NCBI RefSeq assembly: GCF_028737265.1
Contig: NZ_JAQZAK010000003.1
Span: 248,001-312,000, forward strand
Direction: 5' to 3'
Length of the DNA stretch: 64,000 nucleotides
Source of the DNA: Actinomycetospora callitridis
GTDB lineage: Bacteria > Actinomycetota > Actinomycetes > Mycobacteriales > Pseudonocardiaceae
This document shows, piece by piece, positions 21,212-35,716 of the stretch; the first letter of the stretch is position 1; each line of letters begins with the position of its first letter. The notes under the pieces were generated by a model. The model saw only the letters and a list, made by a program, of their open reading frames with translations, did not search any database and had not been told where the DNA came from. The translations under genes and the position numbers were made by a program.

Positions 21212-24200
21212 GAGCCGGCCACCGCCGCGGGCTGAGGCACCTCGACCGTGGGGGTCGCCGCGTCCCGGGCGCGCGCCTCGGCGAGGCGGGCGTGCAGGAC
21301 CTGCAGCGACGTCACCCCGACCTCGCCCGCGATGGCCGCCTCGACGGCCTGCACGGCGGCCGCGGCCCCCTGGACGGTGGTGACGCACGGGACGCCGACG
21401 TCGAGGCAGGCGGCGCGGATCTCGTAGCCGTCGATGCGGGGCCCGGAGTGGCCGACCGGGGTGTTGACCACCAGGTCGACCTCGCCGGCGAGGATCCGGT
21501 CGACGATCGTCGGCAGGCCCTCGCCGCCCTCGAAGTGCTTGCGGACGACCTCGCACGGGATGCCGTTGCGCTCCAGGACGCTCGCCGTCCCGGCCGTCGC
21601 GAGGATCGCGAAGCCGAGGTCGGCGAGGCGCTTCACCGGGAAGATCAGCGAGCGCTTGTCGCGGTTCGCGACCGAGACGAACACGTGGCCGGACACCGGC
21701 AGCGGCCCCGCGGCCGCGGCCTGCGCCTTGGCGAACGCGGTGGAGAACGCGCGGTCGATGCCCATGACCTCGCCGGTGGACTTCATCTCCGGTCCGAGTA
21801 GGGAGTCGACGCCGCGGCCGTCGGGGCGGCGGAACCGGTGGAACGGCAGCACCGCCTCCTTCACCGCCACGGGGTGCTCGCGCGGCAGGTCGGTGCCGTC
21901 GCCGACCGCGGGCAGGAGGCCTTCCTCGCGCAGGCCGGCGATCGTCGCGCCGAGCATGATCCGCGAGGCGGCCCCGGCGAGGGGCACGCCCGTGGCCTTG
22001 GAGACGAACGGGACGGTGCGCGACGCCCGCGGGTTCGCCTCGAGCACGAAGAGCACGTCGTCCTTGAGCGCGTACTGGACGTTCATCAGCCCGCGCACCC
22101 CCAGCCGGCGGGCCAGGGCGACGGTCGACTCCCGCACGGTCGCGAGCTCGGCGCCCCCGAGCGTGATCGGCGGCAGCGCGCACGACGAGTCGCCGGAGTG
22201 CACCCCGGCCTCCTCGATGTGCTCCATGACCCCGCCGAGGTAGACCTCGCCGTCGGCGTCGCAAATGGCGTCGACGTCGATCTCGATGGCGTCGTCGAGG
22301 AAGCGGTCCACCAGCACCGGGTGGTCCGGGGTGACCTCGGTGGCGCGCGCGATGTAGTCGGCCAGCGTGGCGTCGTCGTAGACGATCTCCATGCCCCGGC
22401 CGCCGAGCACGTACGACGGGCGCACGAGCACGGGGTAGCCGATCGACGCGGCGATCTCGCGGGCGCCGTCGAAGCTGGTGGCCATCCCGTACGGCGGGGC
22501 GGGGAGCCCCGCGTCGTCGAGCACGCGCCCGAACGCCCCGCGGGACTCGGCGAGGTCGATGGCCGCGGGCGGCGTGCCGACGACCGGCACCCCGGCGGCC
22601 TCGAGGCCCGCCGCGAGCTTCAGCGGCGTCTGCCCGCCCAGCTGGACGACGACCCCGACGAGACCCGGTCCCCCCAGCCCCGACACCTGCTCCGCGTGCA
22701 CCACCTCGAGCACGTCCTCCTCGGTGAGGGGCTCGAAGTACAGGCGGTCGGAGGTGTCGTAGTCGGTGGAGACGGTCTCGGGGTTGCAGTTGAGCATCAC
22801 CGTCTCGAACCCGGCGGCGCGCAGCGCGAACGCCGCGTGCACGCAGGAATAGTCGAACTCGATGCCCTGGCCGATCCGGTTCGGCCCCGAGCCCAGGATG
22901 ATGACCTTGGGTCGGTCGGTCTGCGCCACGACCTCGGTCTCGGCCGCGGGGTCGGACTCGTACGCGGAGTAGTGGTACGGGGTGCGCGCCTCGAACTCCG
23001 CGGCGCAGGTGTCGACGGTCTTGTAGACCGGGCGCACGCCGAGACGGTGGCGCAGCGAGCGCACGCCCGTCTCCCCCGCGAGCTCCGGGCGGACGGCCGC
23101 GACCTGGGCGTCGGAGAGCCCGGCGCGCTTGGCCCGGCGCAGCAGCGCCTCGTCGAGCACCGGCGCGTCGGCGATCTCGCCGCGCAGCCCGACGAGGCCC
23201 TCGATCTGCTCGACGAACCATCCGTCGATGCCCGAGGCCTCGGTGACCTCCTCGACGCTCGCCCCGAGCCGCAGCGCGCGCTCGACGGCGTAGAGCCGCC
23301 CGTCGCGCGGCAGCGACGCCTGGTACAGGGCTTCCTTCACGGCCTCGTCGGGCTCCCCGGCGAGGACGGGATCGGGATGGGTCCAGAACCCGCCGGCCTT
23401 CGTCTCCGCCGACCGCAGCGCCTTGTTGAGCGCCTCCGGGAAGCTGCGGCCCAGCGCCATCGCCTCGCCGACCGACTTCATCGTGGTGGTCAGCGTCGGG
23501 TCGGCACCCGGGAACTTCTCGAACGCGAAGCGCGGCACCTTGACCACCACGTAGTCCAGCGTCGGCTCGAAGCTCGCCGGCGTCTCGCCCGTGATGTCGT
23601 TGGTGATCTCGTCGAGGGTGTAGCCGACGGCCAGGCGCGCGGCGATCTTGGCGATCGGGAAGCCGGTGGCCTTCGAGGCCAGCGCGCTCGAGCGCGAGAC
23701 GCGCGGGTTCATCTCGATGACGACGAGACGGCCCGTGGTCGGGTGCACCGCGAACTGGATGTTGCAGCCGCCGGTCTCGACGCCGACCTCGCGCAGCACC
23801 TTGATGCCCATGTCGCGCATCAGCTGGTACTCGCGGTCGGTCAGCGTCATCGCGGGCGCGACGGTCACCGAGTCGCCGGTGTGCACGCCCATCGGGTCGA
23901 CGTTCTCGATGGAGCACACGACGACGACGTTGTCCTTGCCGTCGCGCATGAGCTCGAGCTCGTACTCCTTCCACCCGAGCACCGACTCCTCGATGAGGAC
24001 CTCGTGCACCGGGCTCGCCGCGAGGCCCGCGCCGGCGAGGCGCTCGAGCTCGTCGGGGGTGTACGCGAGGCCCGAACCGAGCCCGCCCATCGTGAAGCTC
24101 GGCCGGATGACCACCGGGAGGCCGACCTCGGCGACGGTGGCCCGCACGTCGGCCATCGAGTGGCAGACCTCGCTGCGGGGGACGTCGCCGCCGATCCGCC

Positions 24201-24609
24201 GGACGATGTCCTTGAACTTCAGCCGGTCCTCGCCGCGCTGGATCGCGTCGATGTCCGCGCCGATCAGCTCGACGCCGAAGCGCTCGAGCACCCCCGCGTC
24301 GTGCAGGGCGATCGCGGCGTTCAGCGCAGTCTGGCCGCCCAGGGTGGCCAGCAGCGCGTCGGGCCGCTCCACCTCGATGACCTTGGTGAGGTACTCGACG
24401 GTGATCGGCTCGACGTAGGTGGCGTCGGCGATCTCCGGGTCCGTCATGATCGTCGCCGGGTTCGAGTTCACGAGGCTGACCCGCAGGCCCTCCTCGCGCA
24501 GCACCCGGCAGGCCTGCGTGCCGGAGTAGTCGAACTCCGCGGCCTGGCCGATGACGATCGGCCCGGAGCCGATGACCAGGACGTGGTGGATGTCCTCGCG
24601 GCGCGGCAT
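21208..24609 (-). CDS. carB: Carbamoyl-phosphate synthase, large subunit
   Basis: A 1133-aa enzyme with two homologous ATP-grasp synthetase halves ([17 protein letters not shown] in the first, [17 protein letters not shown] in the second) and a C-terminal MGS-like allosteric domain. It forms carbamoyl phosphate from bicarbonate, ATP and ammonia delivered by CarA, for both pyrimidine and arginine synthesis. ATG overlaps the carA stop as TGATG. Longer in-frame extensions into carA are spurious. Confidence 0.97.
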   Translation of the reverse strand: MPRREDIHHVLVIGSGPIVIGQAAEFDYSGTQACRVLREEGLRVSLVNSNPATIMTDPEIADATYVEPITVEYLTKVIEVERPDALLATLGGQTALNAAIALHDAGVLERFGVELIGADIDAIQRGEDRLKFKDIVRRIGGDVPRSEVCHSMADVRATVAEVGLPVVIRPSFTMGGLGSGLAYTPDELERLAGAGLAASPVHEVLIEESVLGWKEYELELMRDGKDNVVVVCSIENVDPMGVHTGDSVTVAPAMTLTDREYQLMRDMGIKVLREVGVETGGCNIQFAVHPTTGRLVVIEMNPRVSRSSALASKATGFPIAKIAARLAVGYTLDEITNDITGETPASFEPTLDYVVVKVPRFAFEKFPGADPTLTTTMKSVGEAMALGRSFPEALNKALRSAETKAGGFWTHPDPVLAGEPDEAVKEALYQASLPRDGRLYAVERALRLGASVEEVTEASGIDGWFVEQIEGLVGLRGEIADAPVLDEALLRRAKRAGLSDAQVAAVRPELAGETGVRSLRHRLGVRPVYKTVDTCAAEFEARTPYHYSAYESDPAAETEVVAQTDRPKVIILGSGPNRIGQGIEFDYSCVHAAFALRAAGFETVMLNCNPETVSTDYDTSDRLYFEPLTEEDVLEVVHAEQVSGLGGPGLVGVVVQLGGQTPLKLAAGLEAAGVPVVGTPPAAIDLAESRGAFGRVLDDAGLPAPPYGMATSFDGAREIAASIGYPVLVRPSYVLGGRGMEIVYDDATLADYIARATEVTPDHPVLVDRFLDDAIEIDVDAICDADGEVYLGGVMEHIEEAGVHSGDSSCALPPITLGGAELATVRESTVALARRLGVRGLMNVQYALKDDVLFVLEANPRASRTVPFVSKATGVPLAGAASRIMLGATIAGLREEGLLPAVGDGTDLPREHPVAVKEAVLPFHRFRRPDGRGVDSLLGPEMKSTGEVMGIDRAFSTAFAKAQAAAAGPLPVSGHVFVSVANRDKRSLIFPVKRLADLGFAILATAGTASVLERNGIPCEVVRKHFEGGEGLPTIVDRILAGEVDLVVNTPVGHSGPRIDGYEIRAACLDVGVPCVTTVQGAAAAVQAVEAAIAGEVGVTSLQVLHARLAEARARDAATPTVEVPQPAAVAGS

Positions 24610-25754
24610 CAGCGATTTCCCATCATGTCCGCGAAACGGTCGAAGAGGTCGGCCGCGTCGTGCGGACCCGCCGCGGCCTCCGGGTGGTACTGGACGCTGA
24701 AGGCGGGGACGCCCTCGCAGGTCAGGCCCTCGACGGTGCCGTCGTTGGGGCACGAGTGGCTGAGGTGCACCCGCCCGAACGGCGAGTCGACGCGCTCGCC
24801 CGGCGTGCCGACGACGGCGAAGCCGTGGTTCTGGCTCGTGATCGCCACCGTGCCGTCGGTGTGGTCGACGACCGGGATGTTGATCCCACGGTGGCCGTAG
24901 CGCATCTTGTACGTCCCGAGGCCCAGGGCGCGGGCGAGGATCTGGTTGCCGAAGCAGATGCCGAAGAGCGGCACCTCGCGGCGCAGCACCTCCTCGGTGA
25001 GGGCGACGGCGTGCGCGGCGGCGGCCGGGTCCCCCGGACCGTTCGAGAGGAAGACGCCGTCGGGTGGACGGCCGTACTCATCCGGGCTGAGCAGCTCCTC
25101 GACCGACGCCGACGACGGGACCACCCGCGTCTCGATCCCGCGCTCGGCGAGCATCCGGGGCGTGTTGGCCTTGATCCCGAGGTCGAGCGCCGCGACCCGC
25201 GCGCGCGTCGCGCCGGTGGCCGCGACCGTGTACGGCGCGCCGGTGCTCACCGCGCCGGCGAGGTCGGCGCCGGCCATCCCGGGGCTGTCCAGCACCGCGG
25301 CGCGCATCGAGGTGGGGTCGGCCAGCGCGTGGCCGGAGAACAGGCCGGCGCGCATCGAGCCCGCCTCGCGCAGCCGGCGCGTGATCGCGCGGGTGTCGAC
25401 GCCGGAGAGGCCGACGACGCCCTGGCGGGCGAGCTCCTCGCCGAGGTCGGCCGTCGAGCGCCAGTTGGAGGGGCGGCGCGCCGGGTCGCGGACGACGTAG
25501 CCCGCGACCTGGATGCGGGCCGACTCGTCGTCCTCGTCGTTCCACCCGGTGTTGCCGATGTGCGGGGTCGTGGCCACGACGATCTGACGGTGGTAGCTCG
25601 GGTCGGTCAGCGTCTCCTGGTAGCCGGTCATCCCGGTGGCGAACACCGCCTCGCCCAGCGTGCGGCCGCGGGCGCCGAAGGCCTCTCCGCGGTGCATGCT
25701 GCCGTCCTCGAGGACGAGCACCGCGTCCTCCCGGCTCGTGCCGGCCTGACTCAT
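24609..25754 (-). CDS. carA: Carbamoyl-phosphate synthase, small (glutaminase) subunit
   Basis: A 381-aa class I amidotransferase supplying ammonia to CarB. The glutaminase triad is visible: Cys in FGICFGNQ, His and Glu in SVQYHPEA. The N-terminal CPSase domain has [14 protein letters not shown] and SNWRS. The ATG overlaps the pyrC stop as ATGA. Confidence 0.97.
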   Translation of the reverse strand: MSQAGTSREDAVLVLEDGSMHRGEAFGARGRTLGEAVFATGMTGYQETLTDPSYHRQIVVATTPHIGNTGWNDEDDESARIQVAGYVVRDPARRPSNWRSTADLGEELARQGVVGLSGVDTRAITRRLREAGSMRAGLFSGHALADPTSMRAAVLDSPGMAGADLAGAVSTGAPYTVAATGATRARVAALDLGIKANTPRMLAERGIETRVVPSSASVEELLSPDEYGRPPDGVFLSNGPGDPAAAAHAVALTEEVLRREVPLFGICFGNQILARALGLGTYKMRYGHRGINIPVVDHTDGTVAITSQNHGFAVVGTPGERVDSPFGRVHLSHSCPNDGTVEGLTCEGVPAFSVQYHPEAAAGPHDAADLFDRFADMMGNR

Positions 25755-27043
25755 TCCTGCACCTTTCCGTCCTGCACCGTCCACCGGCCCCGCAGCATGG
25801 TGTGCACCACCGAGACCGGCATCTCCATCCCCTCGTACGGGGTGTTGTCCGCCCGGCTGGCCAGCGCCGCGCCCCGCACCGTCCAGGTGGCGTCGGGGTC
25901 GACGAGCGTCAGGTTCGCGGGCTCCCCCACCGCCAGCGGCCGTCCCTGGTCGGGTAGGCCGGCGATCCGCGCGGGGGCCTCGCTGCACACCCGCGCCACG
26001 CCGCGCCAGTCGAGCAGGCCGGTGGTGACCATCGTCGCCACCACCACCGGCAGCGCGGTCTGCAGTCCCAGCATGCCTGGACGGGCGGCGGGCCACTCGC
26101 AGTCCTTGGCTTCCACGGCGTGCGGGGCGTGGTCGGTGGCCACGCAGTCGACGGTGCCGTCGGCCAGCGCGCGGCGCAGGGCCTCGGTGTCGGCGGCCGG
26201 GCGCAGCGGCGGGTTGACCTTGTGCACCGGGTCGTAGTCCTCGGCCGCCGCGTCGGTGAGCAGCAGGTGGTGGGGGGTGACCTCGGCCGAGACGCGGAAT
26301 CCGTTGCCGGCGTCCATCGTCTCCCGCGCCCACCGCAGGATGGCCGCCGAGCGGGCCGTCGAGAGGTGGCAGACGTGCAGGCGCGCTCCGGCCGCCGAGG
26401 CGAGCATCACGTCGCGCGCGACGATCGACTCCTCGGCGGTGGGGTCCCACCCCGCGAGCCCGAGGCGCGCCGCCACCGGTCCGTCGTGGGCCTGCGCCCC
26501 GACGGTGAGCCGGTGGTCCTCGGCGTGCTGGGCGACCACGGAGCCCAGGGCCCGGGCGTACTCGAGAGCCCGGCGCATGATCAGCGGGTCGTTCACGCAG
26601 CGGCCGTCGTCGGAGAACATCCGCACCCGCGCCGGGGACGCGGCCATCATCCCCATCTCGGCGAGCTTGCTGCCCTCGAGGCCGACGGTGACCGCGCCGA
26701 CGGGGTGCACGTCGACGAGCCCGACCTCGCGACCGCGGCGCCAGACGTGCTCGACGACCACCGGCGAGTCGGCCACCGGGTCGGTGTTCGGCATCGCGAA
26801 GACCGCGGTGTAGCCCCCGAGCGCCGCGGCGGCCGAGCCGGTGTCGACGGTCTCGGCCTCCTCGCCGCCGGGTTCGCGCAGGTGGGTGTGCAGGTCGATC
26901 AGCCCGGGCAGGGCGATGAGGCCGTCGGCGTCGACGGTCTCGTCGGGGTCGTCGACGCCGTCGACGAGCATCCCGTCGCGGACGTACAGGTCGGTGGGGT
27001 CCTCGCCGTAGGGCCTCGCCCCACGAATCCTGACTGTCCCCAT
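25751..27043 (-). CDS. pyrC: Dihydroorotase
   Basis: A 430-aa amidohydrolase cyclising carbamoyl aspartate. Metal ligands are in [21 protein letters not shown] and [12 protein letters not shown] 27043 is preferred because GGGGGAG lies 9 nt upstream; a GTG at 27097 overlapping pyrB would add 18 unconserved residues. A CCCATGGG-type palindrome surrounds the start. Confidence 0.95.
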   Translation of the reverse strand: MGTVRIRGARPYGEDPTDLYVRDGMLVDGVDDPDETVDADGLIALPGLIDLHTHLREPGGEEAETVDTGSAAAALGGYTAVFAMPNTDPVADSPVVVEHVWRRGREVGLVDVHPVGAVTVGLEGSKLAEMGMMAASPARVRMFSDDGRCVNDPLIMRRALEYARALGSVVAQHAEDHRLTVGAQAHDGPVAARLGLAGWDPTAEESIVARDVMLASAAGARLHVCHLSTARSAAILRWARETMDAGNGFRVSAEVTPHHLLLTDAAAEDYDPVHKVNPPLRPAADTEALRRALADGTVDCVATDHAPHAVEAKDCEWPAARPGMLGLQTALPVVVATMVTTGLLDWRGVARVCSEAPARIAGLPDQGRPLAVGEPANLTLVDPDATWTVRGAALASRADNTPYEGMEMPVSVVHTMLRGRWTVQDGKVQE

Positions 27044-27093
27044 GGGTCGAGCTCCCCCATGGGCGTGCTCCCCTGACTGCTCCGTCTCCCGGC

Positions 27094-28742
<1,649 letters not shown>

Positions 28743-28757
28743 TCAGGACGTTTCCCA

Positions 28758-28763
28758 ACACTA
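28758..28763 (-). promoter_or_regulatory. Candidate -10 element of the pyr operon
   Basis: TAGTGT on the minus strand about 65 nt before the pyrR start, giving a short leader that includes the whole PyrR hairpin. No convincing -35 is seen 17 bases upstream. Confidence 0.4.
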
Positions 28764-29006
28764 TCAGCGACGACGGGGCCCCTCGGTGCCGCCCAGGGGA
28801 CGCTCCGGACCGGGACGGCCCGGCCCCGGCACTACGCCCCGTGGTCCGTGTCCGGACGGAGTGCCACGAGCCACACCGGCCACGATCCGTCAGATCCCGG
28901 CTTGACCATGTGACGACCTGAGGCGCATCATCACTCTCCGTATCGACTTCGCTGGGTGCACGGGCGGGGCGAGCCGGGCGACGCGAGAGGACGGGGTGTC
29001 CGCCAG

Positions 29007-29501
29007 ATGGGTGACTACGCGAAGGCGCTGGGGTCAAAGCTCCGGGGCATCCGCCAGCAGCAGGGTCTGTCCCTGCACGGCGTCGAGCAGAAGTCCGGCG
29101 GACGGTGGAAGGCCGTCGTCGTCGGTTCCTACGAGCGCGGTGACCGCGCGGTGACCGTCCAGAAGCTCGCCGAGCTCGCCGACTTCTACGGCGTGCCCGT
29201 GGCGGAGCTCCTGCCCGAGGGTCGCGTGCCCTCCGGGTCCGAGCCCGCGGCCAAGATCGTCATCAACCTCGAGCGCCTGCAGCAGCTGCCCGCCGAGAAG
29301 GCCGGCCCGCTCGCGCGCTACGCCGCGGCGATCCAGAGCCAGCGCGGCGACTACAACGGCAAGGTCCTCTCGATCCGCAACGAGGACCTGCGCTCGCTCG
29401 CGATCATCTACGACATGAGCCCGGGCGAGCTGTCCGACCAGCTCGTCGACTGGGGTGTCCTCCCGCCCGAGGCCCGCATCGCGCGCGCCCTGGACGAGTA
29501 G
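29007..29501 (+). CDS. bldD: BldD-type developmental master regulator
   Basis: A 164-aa regulator. The XRE helix-turn-helix (about residues 8-63) is followed by a C-terminal domain with the c-di-GMP signature RGD-x8-RxxD (R113-G-D115 and R124..D127), as in Streptomyces BldD, where tetrameric c-di-GMP drives dimerisation on DNA. ATG 29007 gives the family start MGDYAKALG; upstream frames add a non-conserved tail. It is convergent with nusB, with 7 bp between stops. In non-sporulating relatives its regulon is unclear. Confidence 0.95.
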   Translation: MGDYAKALGSKLRGIRQQQGLSLHGVEQKSGGRWKAVVVGSYERGDRAVTVQKLAELADFYGVPVAELLPEGRVPSGSEPAAKIVINLERLQQLPAEKAGPLARYAAAIQSQRGDYNGKVLSIRNEDLRSLAIIYDMSPGELSDQLVDWGVLPPEARIARALDE

Positions 29502-29508
29502 CGAGGAA

Positions 29509-30039
29509 CTATCCGTCGGTGGGCTCGTCGTCGGCGGGCGGGGCGTCCTGACCCGCCGGCGCGAGCTCGACCCCGGCCGGCACCTCGACGCGGTCGGGGC
29601 TCGGCGGCGGGACCGTCCCGGGGCGTCCCGAGGACACCCCGGCGAGAACGCCGTTGACGAAGCGCGGCGAGTCGTCGGTCGAGAGCTCGCGGGCGAGGTC
29701 GATGGCCTCGTCGATCGCGACCGGGTCGGGCACGTCCTCGGAGTGCAGGATCTCGTAGACCCCGATCCGCAGGATCATGCGGTCGACCGCGGGCATGCGG
29801 GCCATCGTCCAGCCGCGCGCGTAGGACCCGATGACCTCGTCGATGCCGTCGCGGTGCGCGATCACGCCCTCGACCAGCGACTGCGCGAACTCCGACACCG
29901 GCGGGGCGTCCGCGCCGGCGATGCGCCGGGCGAGCACATCCTGCGGGTCCTCGCCGCGCGCCTCGGACTCGAACAGGATGTCCAGCGCCCGTTTGCGGGC
30001 CTTGGACCGGGAGCCCTTCCGCGCCTGAGGTGCGGTCAC
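29509..30039 (-). CDS. nusB: Transcription antitermination factor NusB
   Basis: A 176-aa all-helical RNA-binding protein acting with NusE in rRNA antitermination. RSKARKRALDILFESE and IDEAIDLARELSTDDSPRFVNGVL fit the family. The C-terminal ~35 residues are a Pro/acid-rich extension. It starts at a GTG immediately after efp; efp-nusB is a conserved pair. Confidence 0.94.
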   Translation of the reverse strand: MTAPQARKGSRSKARKRALDILFESEARGEDPQDVLARRIAGADAPPVSEFAQSLVEGVIAHRDGIDEVIGSYARGWTMARMPAVDRMILRIGVYEILHSEDVPDPVAIDEAIDLARELSTDDSPRFVNGVLAGVSSGRPGTVPPPSPDRVEVPAGVELAPAGQDAPPADDEPTDG

Positions 30040-30040
30040 C

Positions 30041-30604
30041 TCAGCTGCTCACGCGGCCCAGGTAGCGCCCGTCGCGGGTGTCCACCTTGACCTTCGTGCC
30101 GGTCTCCAGGAACAGCGGGACCTGGATCTCCGCGCCGGTGGAGACGGTGGCGGGCTTGGTGCCGCCCGTGGAGCGGTCGCCCTGCAGGCCGGGGTCGGTC
30201 TGGGTGATCTCGAGCTCGACCGAGGCCGGGAGCTCGATGTAGAGCGGGGCGCCGTCGTTGAACGACACCTGGACCTCCTGGTTCTCCAGGAGGAAGCGGG
30301 CCTGGTCGCCGACCGTCTGCTCGGGGATCGGGATCTGCTCGTAGTCCGCGGCGTCCATGAAGATGAAGTCGGCGCCGTCGCGGTAGAGGTAGGTCATGTC
30401 GCGGCGGTCGACGTTGGCGGTCTCGACCTTGGTGCCGGCGTTGAACGTCTTGTCGACCACCTTGCCGGTCATGACGTTCTTCAGCGTGGTGCGGACGAAG
30501 GCACCGCCCTTGCCGGGCTTGACGTGCTGGAACTCGGTGACGGTCCAGAGGTTGCCGTCGATCCGCAGCACGAGGCCGTTCTTCAGGTCGTTCGTGGTCG
30601 CCAC
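30041..30604 (-). CDS. efp: Translation elongation factor P
   Basis: A 187-aa three-domain factor that rescues ribosomes stalled at polyproline. The domain I loop is PGKGG with Lys32 at the tip; no modification enzyme is encoded nearby, consistent with actinobacteria that use unmodified EF-P. GTG start ([10 protein letters not shown]). Ends 1 nt before the nusB start codon. Confidence 0.96.
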   Translation of the reverse strand: MATTNDLKNGLVLRIDGNLWTVTEFQHVKPGKGGAFVRTTLKNVMTGKVVDKTFNAGTKVETANVDRRDMTYLYRDGADFIFMDAADYEQIPIPEQTVGDQARFLLENQEVQVSFNDGAPLYIELPASVELEITQTDPGLQGDRSTGGTKPATVSTGAEIQVPLFLETGTKVKVDTRDGRYLGRVSS

Positions 30605-30618
30605 GGTGACGCTCTCTC

Positions 30619-31758
30619 CTACGATTCGTCTCGGGACCGGGAAACCAGGTCCCGGGGGCTCTGCGTGAGGGCGGCGGCACCGTCGTCGGTGACGACGAGC
30701 GTGTCCTCGATCCGGACCCCGCCCCGCCCGGCCAGGTAGACCCCCGGCTCGACGGTGACCGTCATCCCTGCCTCCAGGGTAGCGGTCGCGGTCGACGACA
30801 CCGCCGGAGCCTCGTGGATGACGAGGCCGACGCCGTGCCCGAGGCCGTGGACGAAGTGCTCGCCGAACCCCGCGGCCGTGATGACGTCGCGCGCGGCGGC
30901 GTCGACGTCGCGGGTCGCGACCCCGGGCGCGAGGGCGGCGCGGCCGGCCGCGGCCGCCTCCGCGACGAGGTCGTGCAGGTCGCGCTGCCAGTCCTCGGGC
31001 TTCCCGACGATCACGGTGCGGGTCATGTCCGAGTGGTAGCCGTCGACGAGCGCGCCGAAGTCCATCGTCAGCAGGTCGCCGTCGGCCAGCGGCGCGTCGG
31101 TGGGCCGGTGGTGCGGGATCGCGGCGTGGGCGCCCGCGGCGACGATGGTGTCGAACGACGGGCCCTCGGCACCCGCCTCGCGCATGCGTTCCTCGAGGTC
31201 GCGGGCCACCTCCCGCTCCGTGCGCCCGGCCTGCAGGCCGCCGGCGGCGATCATCCCGGCGAGGGCGACGTCCGCGGCGGCGCAGGCCTGGCGCAGCGCG
31301 TCCACCTCGCCCGCGTCCTTCACCGCCCGCAGCGTCTCGACCAGGCCCGGGGCCCGCCGCAGCTCGCCCGCCGTCAGCGCCGCCGTCAGTTCGGCGTGAC
31401 CGTCGACGGTGACGTGGGCGCTGTCGAAGCCGACCGCGCCGTGCTCACCGTCGGCACCGAGGAGTCCGGCGGCGCAGGCGCGGGTGACCAGGACGCGCAG
31501 GTCGGGCGTCTCGTGCGCGGCCTGCTGGGTGTAGCGGCCGTCGGTGGCGAGGACGGTGCGGTCCTCGCCCCGGTCGGCGTCGTCGCCGGCGTGCACCAGC
31601 ACCGCGGCGTTGGAGCCCGTGAAGCCGGTCAGGTAGCGGACGTTGACCAGATCGGTGACGAGCAGGGCGTCGAGATCCGCCCCGCGCAGCAGGTCACGCA
31701 GCGCGTCGCGGCGCCGGGCGTGCCCGCCCGGCGCCCGTTCGGGACGGGTGGGCTCCAC
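30619..31758 (-). CDS. pepQ: Xaa-Pro aminopeptidase/dipeptidase (M24 family)
   Basis: A 379-aa creatinase-fold peptidase that cuts before proline. The N-terminal domain ([20 protein letters not shown]) precedes the pita-bread catalytic domain with metal ligands in [32 protein letters not shown] and RIEDTL. The GTG at 31758 is 8 nt past a TAGGCT -10 candidate, so the transcript may be leaderless. It is coupled in order with efp and nusB. Confidence 0.92.
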   Translation of the reverse strand: MEPTRPERAPGGHARRRDALRDLLRGADLDALLVTDLVNVRYLTGFTGSNAAVLVHAGDDADRGEDRTVLATDGRYTQQAAHETPDLRVLVTRACAAGLLGADGEHGAVGFDSAHVTVDGHAELTAALTAGELRRAPGLVETLRAVKDAGEVDALRQACAAADVALAGMIAAGGLQAGRTEREVARDLEERMREAGAEGPSFDTIVAAGAHAAIPHHRPTDAPLADGDLLTMDFGALVDGYHSDMTRTVIVGKPEDWQRDLHDLVAEAAAAGRAALAPGVATRDVDAAARDVITAAGFGEHFVHGLGHGVGLVIHEAPAVSSTATATLEAGMTVTVEPGVYLAGRGGVRIEDTLVVTDDGAAALTQSPRDLVSRSRDES

Positions 31759-31766
31759 ACCCGTCA

Positions 31767-31775
31767 GCCTAGGTG
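31767..31775. promoter_or_regulatory. Overlapping divergent -10 elements with leaderless starts
   Basis: AGCCTAGGTG contains TAGGCT toward pepQ (minus strand) and TAGGTG toward the four-TM gene (plus strand), sharing the CCTAGG core. Each ends 7-8 nt from a GTG start, the spacing of leaderless actinobacterial promoters. The shared core implies that only one direction fires at a time. Confidence 0.45.
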
Positions 31776-31782
31776 AGGACGG

Positions 31783-32775
31783 GTGACAGGGGTCTCGTAC
31801 GGTGTCGGTGTGCGTCCCTGGGTGCTCCGAACGCTCGTGCTGACCGTCGTCTACGGCATCGCCGAGGCGCTGTTCGTCGCGCTGCGGTCCTCGGCCCCCG
31901 ATCTGTCGAGCCTGTGGAGCATCGTGCTGCTCCTGGTCGTCGTCGCCGTGGTGATCGGCTGGGTGGGTGCCGAGATCGTCCTCGACCGGCGCCCGCCGGA
32001 GTGGACCTGGTTCATCACGGCGCTCGCCACCGCGCCCGCCGCGGGGCTGCTGAGCTGGATCCTGCTCGCGGCGTTCGTGGACGACACCGGCGTCGCCGAC
32101 CTCCAGGCCGCGCTCGTCGGGCGCGCCTCGTTCACCGCGCTGCTGATCCTCGCCGCGGTGTTCCTCGGATCGCGCCTCGGCTGGCTGTCGATGCGCCGCC
32201 ACGGCGAGGGCGCCGACGACCCGATGCTCGACGCCGACGACGACGAGGTCGCGCGGCAGGCCGGTCTCGAGCGCCACGGCCCCTCCGGCTCCTCGGCCGC
32301 CTCCGCCGGCGACGACCGCGCGGCGGCCGCGGCCCGCGCGGCGGCCCGCGTCGGTGTCACGCCCTCCCCCCGCGCGGCGCCCGGACCGTCCGTGCCCGGC
32401 GTGCGCACCCCCGGCCGTCGCTCCCCCGAGCGCGTGCCCGCCGCGGCCGGCCCGGAGCTCGCCGAGCGCGACCGCATGCCCGAGGCGCCCCGCCTGGCGG
32501 GCGAGCGGCGGGTGTCGACGGTGCGCACCACCGCCCGCCCCGCCGAGCCGGTCTCCTCGCCGTTCGGGGCCGAGGCGAGCACGCCCGCCCGTGAGCAGCC
32601 CACGTCCGATGCGCCCGAGTCGCTCGAGCCGCCGGTCGTCGCGGTCCTGCCCGCCTTCCCGATGCCGGGCGGCCCGCTCGACGACACCGGCAGCCAGGCG
32701 GCCGTGCCGGACCAGGAGCCCGCGCCGGAGCAGCCCTCGCGCCGGAAGTTCGGCCTGCGGCGCCCGAAGTCCTGA
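31783..32775 (+). CDS. Four-TM B-4DMT-like membrane protein with disordered tail
   Basis: A 330-aa protein. About four hydrophobic segments fill the first ~140 residues (LRTLVLTVVYGIAEALFVAL, IVLLLVVVAVVIGWVGAEI and two more), matching actinobacterial B-4DMT proteins next to aroB/pepQ. The remaining ~190 residues are Ala/Pro/Arg-rich and predicted disordered. Transport function is unproven. GAGG precedes GTG 31783; GTG 31810 is an alternative. Confidence 0.75.
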   Translation: MTGVSYGVGVRPWVLRTLVLTVVYGIAEALFVALRSSAPDLSSLWSIVLLLVVVAVVIGWVGAEIVLDRRPPEWTWFITALATAPAAGLLSWILLAAFVDDTGVADLQAALVGRASFTALLILAAVFLGSRLGWLSMRRHGEGADDPMLDADDDEVARQAGLERHGPSGSSAASAGDDRAAAAARAAARVGVTPSPRAAPGPSVPGVRTPGRRSPERVPAAAGPELAERDRMPEAPRLAGERRVSTVRTTARPAEPVSSPFGAEASTPAREQPTSDAPESLEPPVVAVLPAFPMPGGPLDDTGSQAAVPDQEPAPEQPSRRKFGLRRPKS

Positions 32776-32794
32776 GCGGCCCGGCTCTCGTGGC

Positions 32795-32843
32795 AGCGAG
32801 GGACGCCCCGGCTGCGCAGGAGGCAGCGGAGGTGACCCTCGCT
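32795..32843. terminator. Weak hairpin between convergent genes
   Basis: AGCGAGGG (32795-32802) pairs with CCCTCGCT (32836-32843) across a 33-nt loop, between the ends of the four-TM gene and aroB. Perfect arms but a long loop; a bidirectional terminator is only a suggestion. Confidence 0.35.
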
Positions 32844-32863
32844 CTCCGGGCGGGCGCGGAAGC

Positions 32864-34462
<1,599 letters not shown>

Positions 34463-34466
<4 letters not shown>

Positions 34467-35689
34467 GGCACGCCCGCGCCGTCGACGTCCCCCGTGTCGA
34501 CGTGGCGACGCGGGTCGATCGCCGCGACGTAGGCCGAGGCGTTGCGGGCGGTCTCGCGCAGCGAGTCGCCGCCGAACTTCTCCAGCGCCGCCTCGGCGAG
34601 CACGAGCGCGACCAGGGCCTCGGCCACCACGCCGGCCGCGGGCACGGCGCAGACGTCGGAGCGCTGGTGGTGGGCGGTGGTCCCCTCGCCCGTCACCACG
34701 TCGACGGTGCGCAGCGCCTTCGGCACGGTGGAGATCGGCTTCATGGCCACGCGTGCCCGCAGGGGCTCGCCGTTGGTCATGCCGCCCTCGATGCCGCCGG
34801 CGCGGTTGGTGAACCGGGCGACGCCGCTGTCGTGGGAACCGTGGAGGATCTCGTCGTGCGCCGCGGACCCGCGGCGGCGCGCGGTGGTGAACCCGTCGCC
34901 GATCTCCACGCCCTTCATCGCCTGGATGCCCATGAGGGCCGCGGCGAGGCGGGCGTCGAGCCGGCGGTCGGCCTGGACGTAGGACCCGAGGCCCACGGGC
35001 AGCCCGTGGGCGACGACCTCGACCACCCCGCCGAGTGTGTCCCCGTCCTCCTTGGCGGCGTCGACCTCGGCCACCATCCGCGCAGTGGAGGCCTCGTCCA
35101 CCGCGCGCACCGGGCTCGCGTCGATCCGCTCGCCGTCGCCGGGCATCGGGATCACGTCGGGCGTCGCGTCGGCCGTCCCGAGGCTGACGACGTGCGAGAG
35201 CACCTCGACGCCGAGGGCCTGCGCGAGGAACGCCTTCGCCACCGCGCCGAGGGCCACCTTGGCGGCGGTCTCGCGGGCGCTCGCGCGCTCGAGCACCGGG
35301 CGGGCCTCGTCGAAGTCGTACTTCGTCATGCCGGCCAGGTCGGCGTGGCCGGGACGCGGACGCGTCAGCGGTGCGTTGCGCGCGCGGCCCTCCAGCAGCA
35401 CCGGGTCGACGGGGTCGGCGGACATCACCGTCTCCCACTTCGGCCACTCGCTGTTGGCGATGCGGATGGCGACCGGGCCACCCATCGTGAGGCCGTGTCG
35501 CAGGCCCCCGGAGAGCTCGATCTCGTCGGCCTCGAAGCTCATCCGCGCGCCACGGCCGTAGCCGAGACGCCGCCGGGCGAGCTCGGCCGACACCTCCTTC
35601 GAGCTCACCGAGACGCCCGCGACCATGCCCTCGAGCACGGCCGTGAGCGCCGCTCCGTGCGACTCTCCCGCCGTCAGCCACCGCAACAC
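34463..35689 (-). CDS. aroC: Chorismate synthase
   Basis: A 408-aa FMN-dependent enzyme producing chorismate from EPSP. Starts [14 protein letters not shown]; contains [37 protein letters not shown] and [14 protein letters not shown] start at 35689. aroA and aroF are not in the window. Confidence 0.97.
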
Positions 35690-35716
35690 GGGCCCATCGT
35701 TTCACGTCGCCCACGG

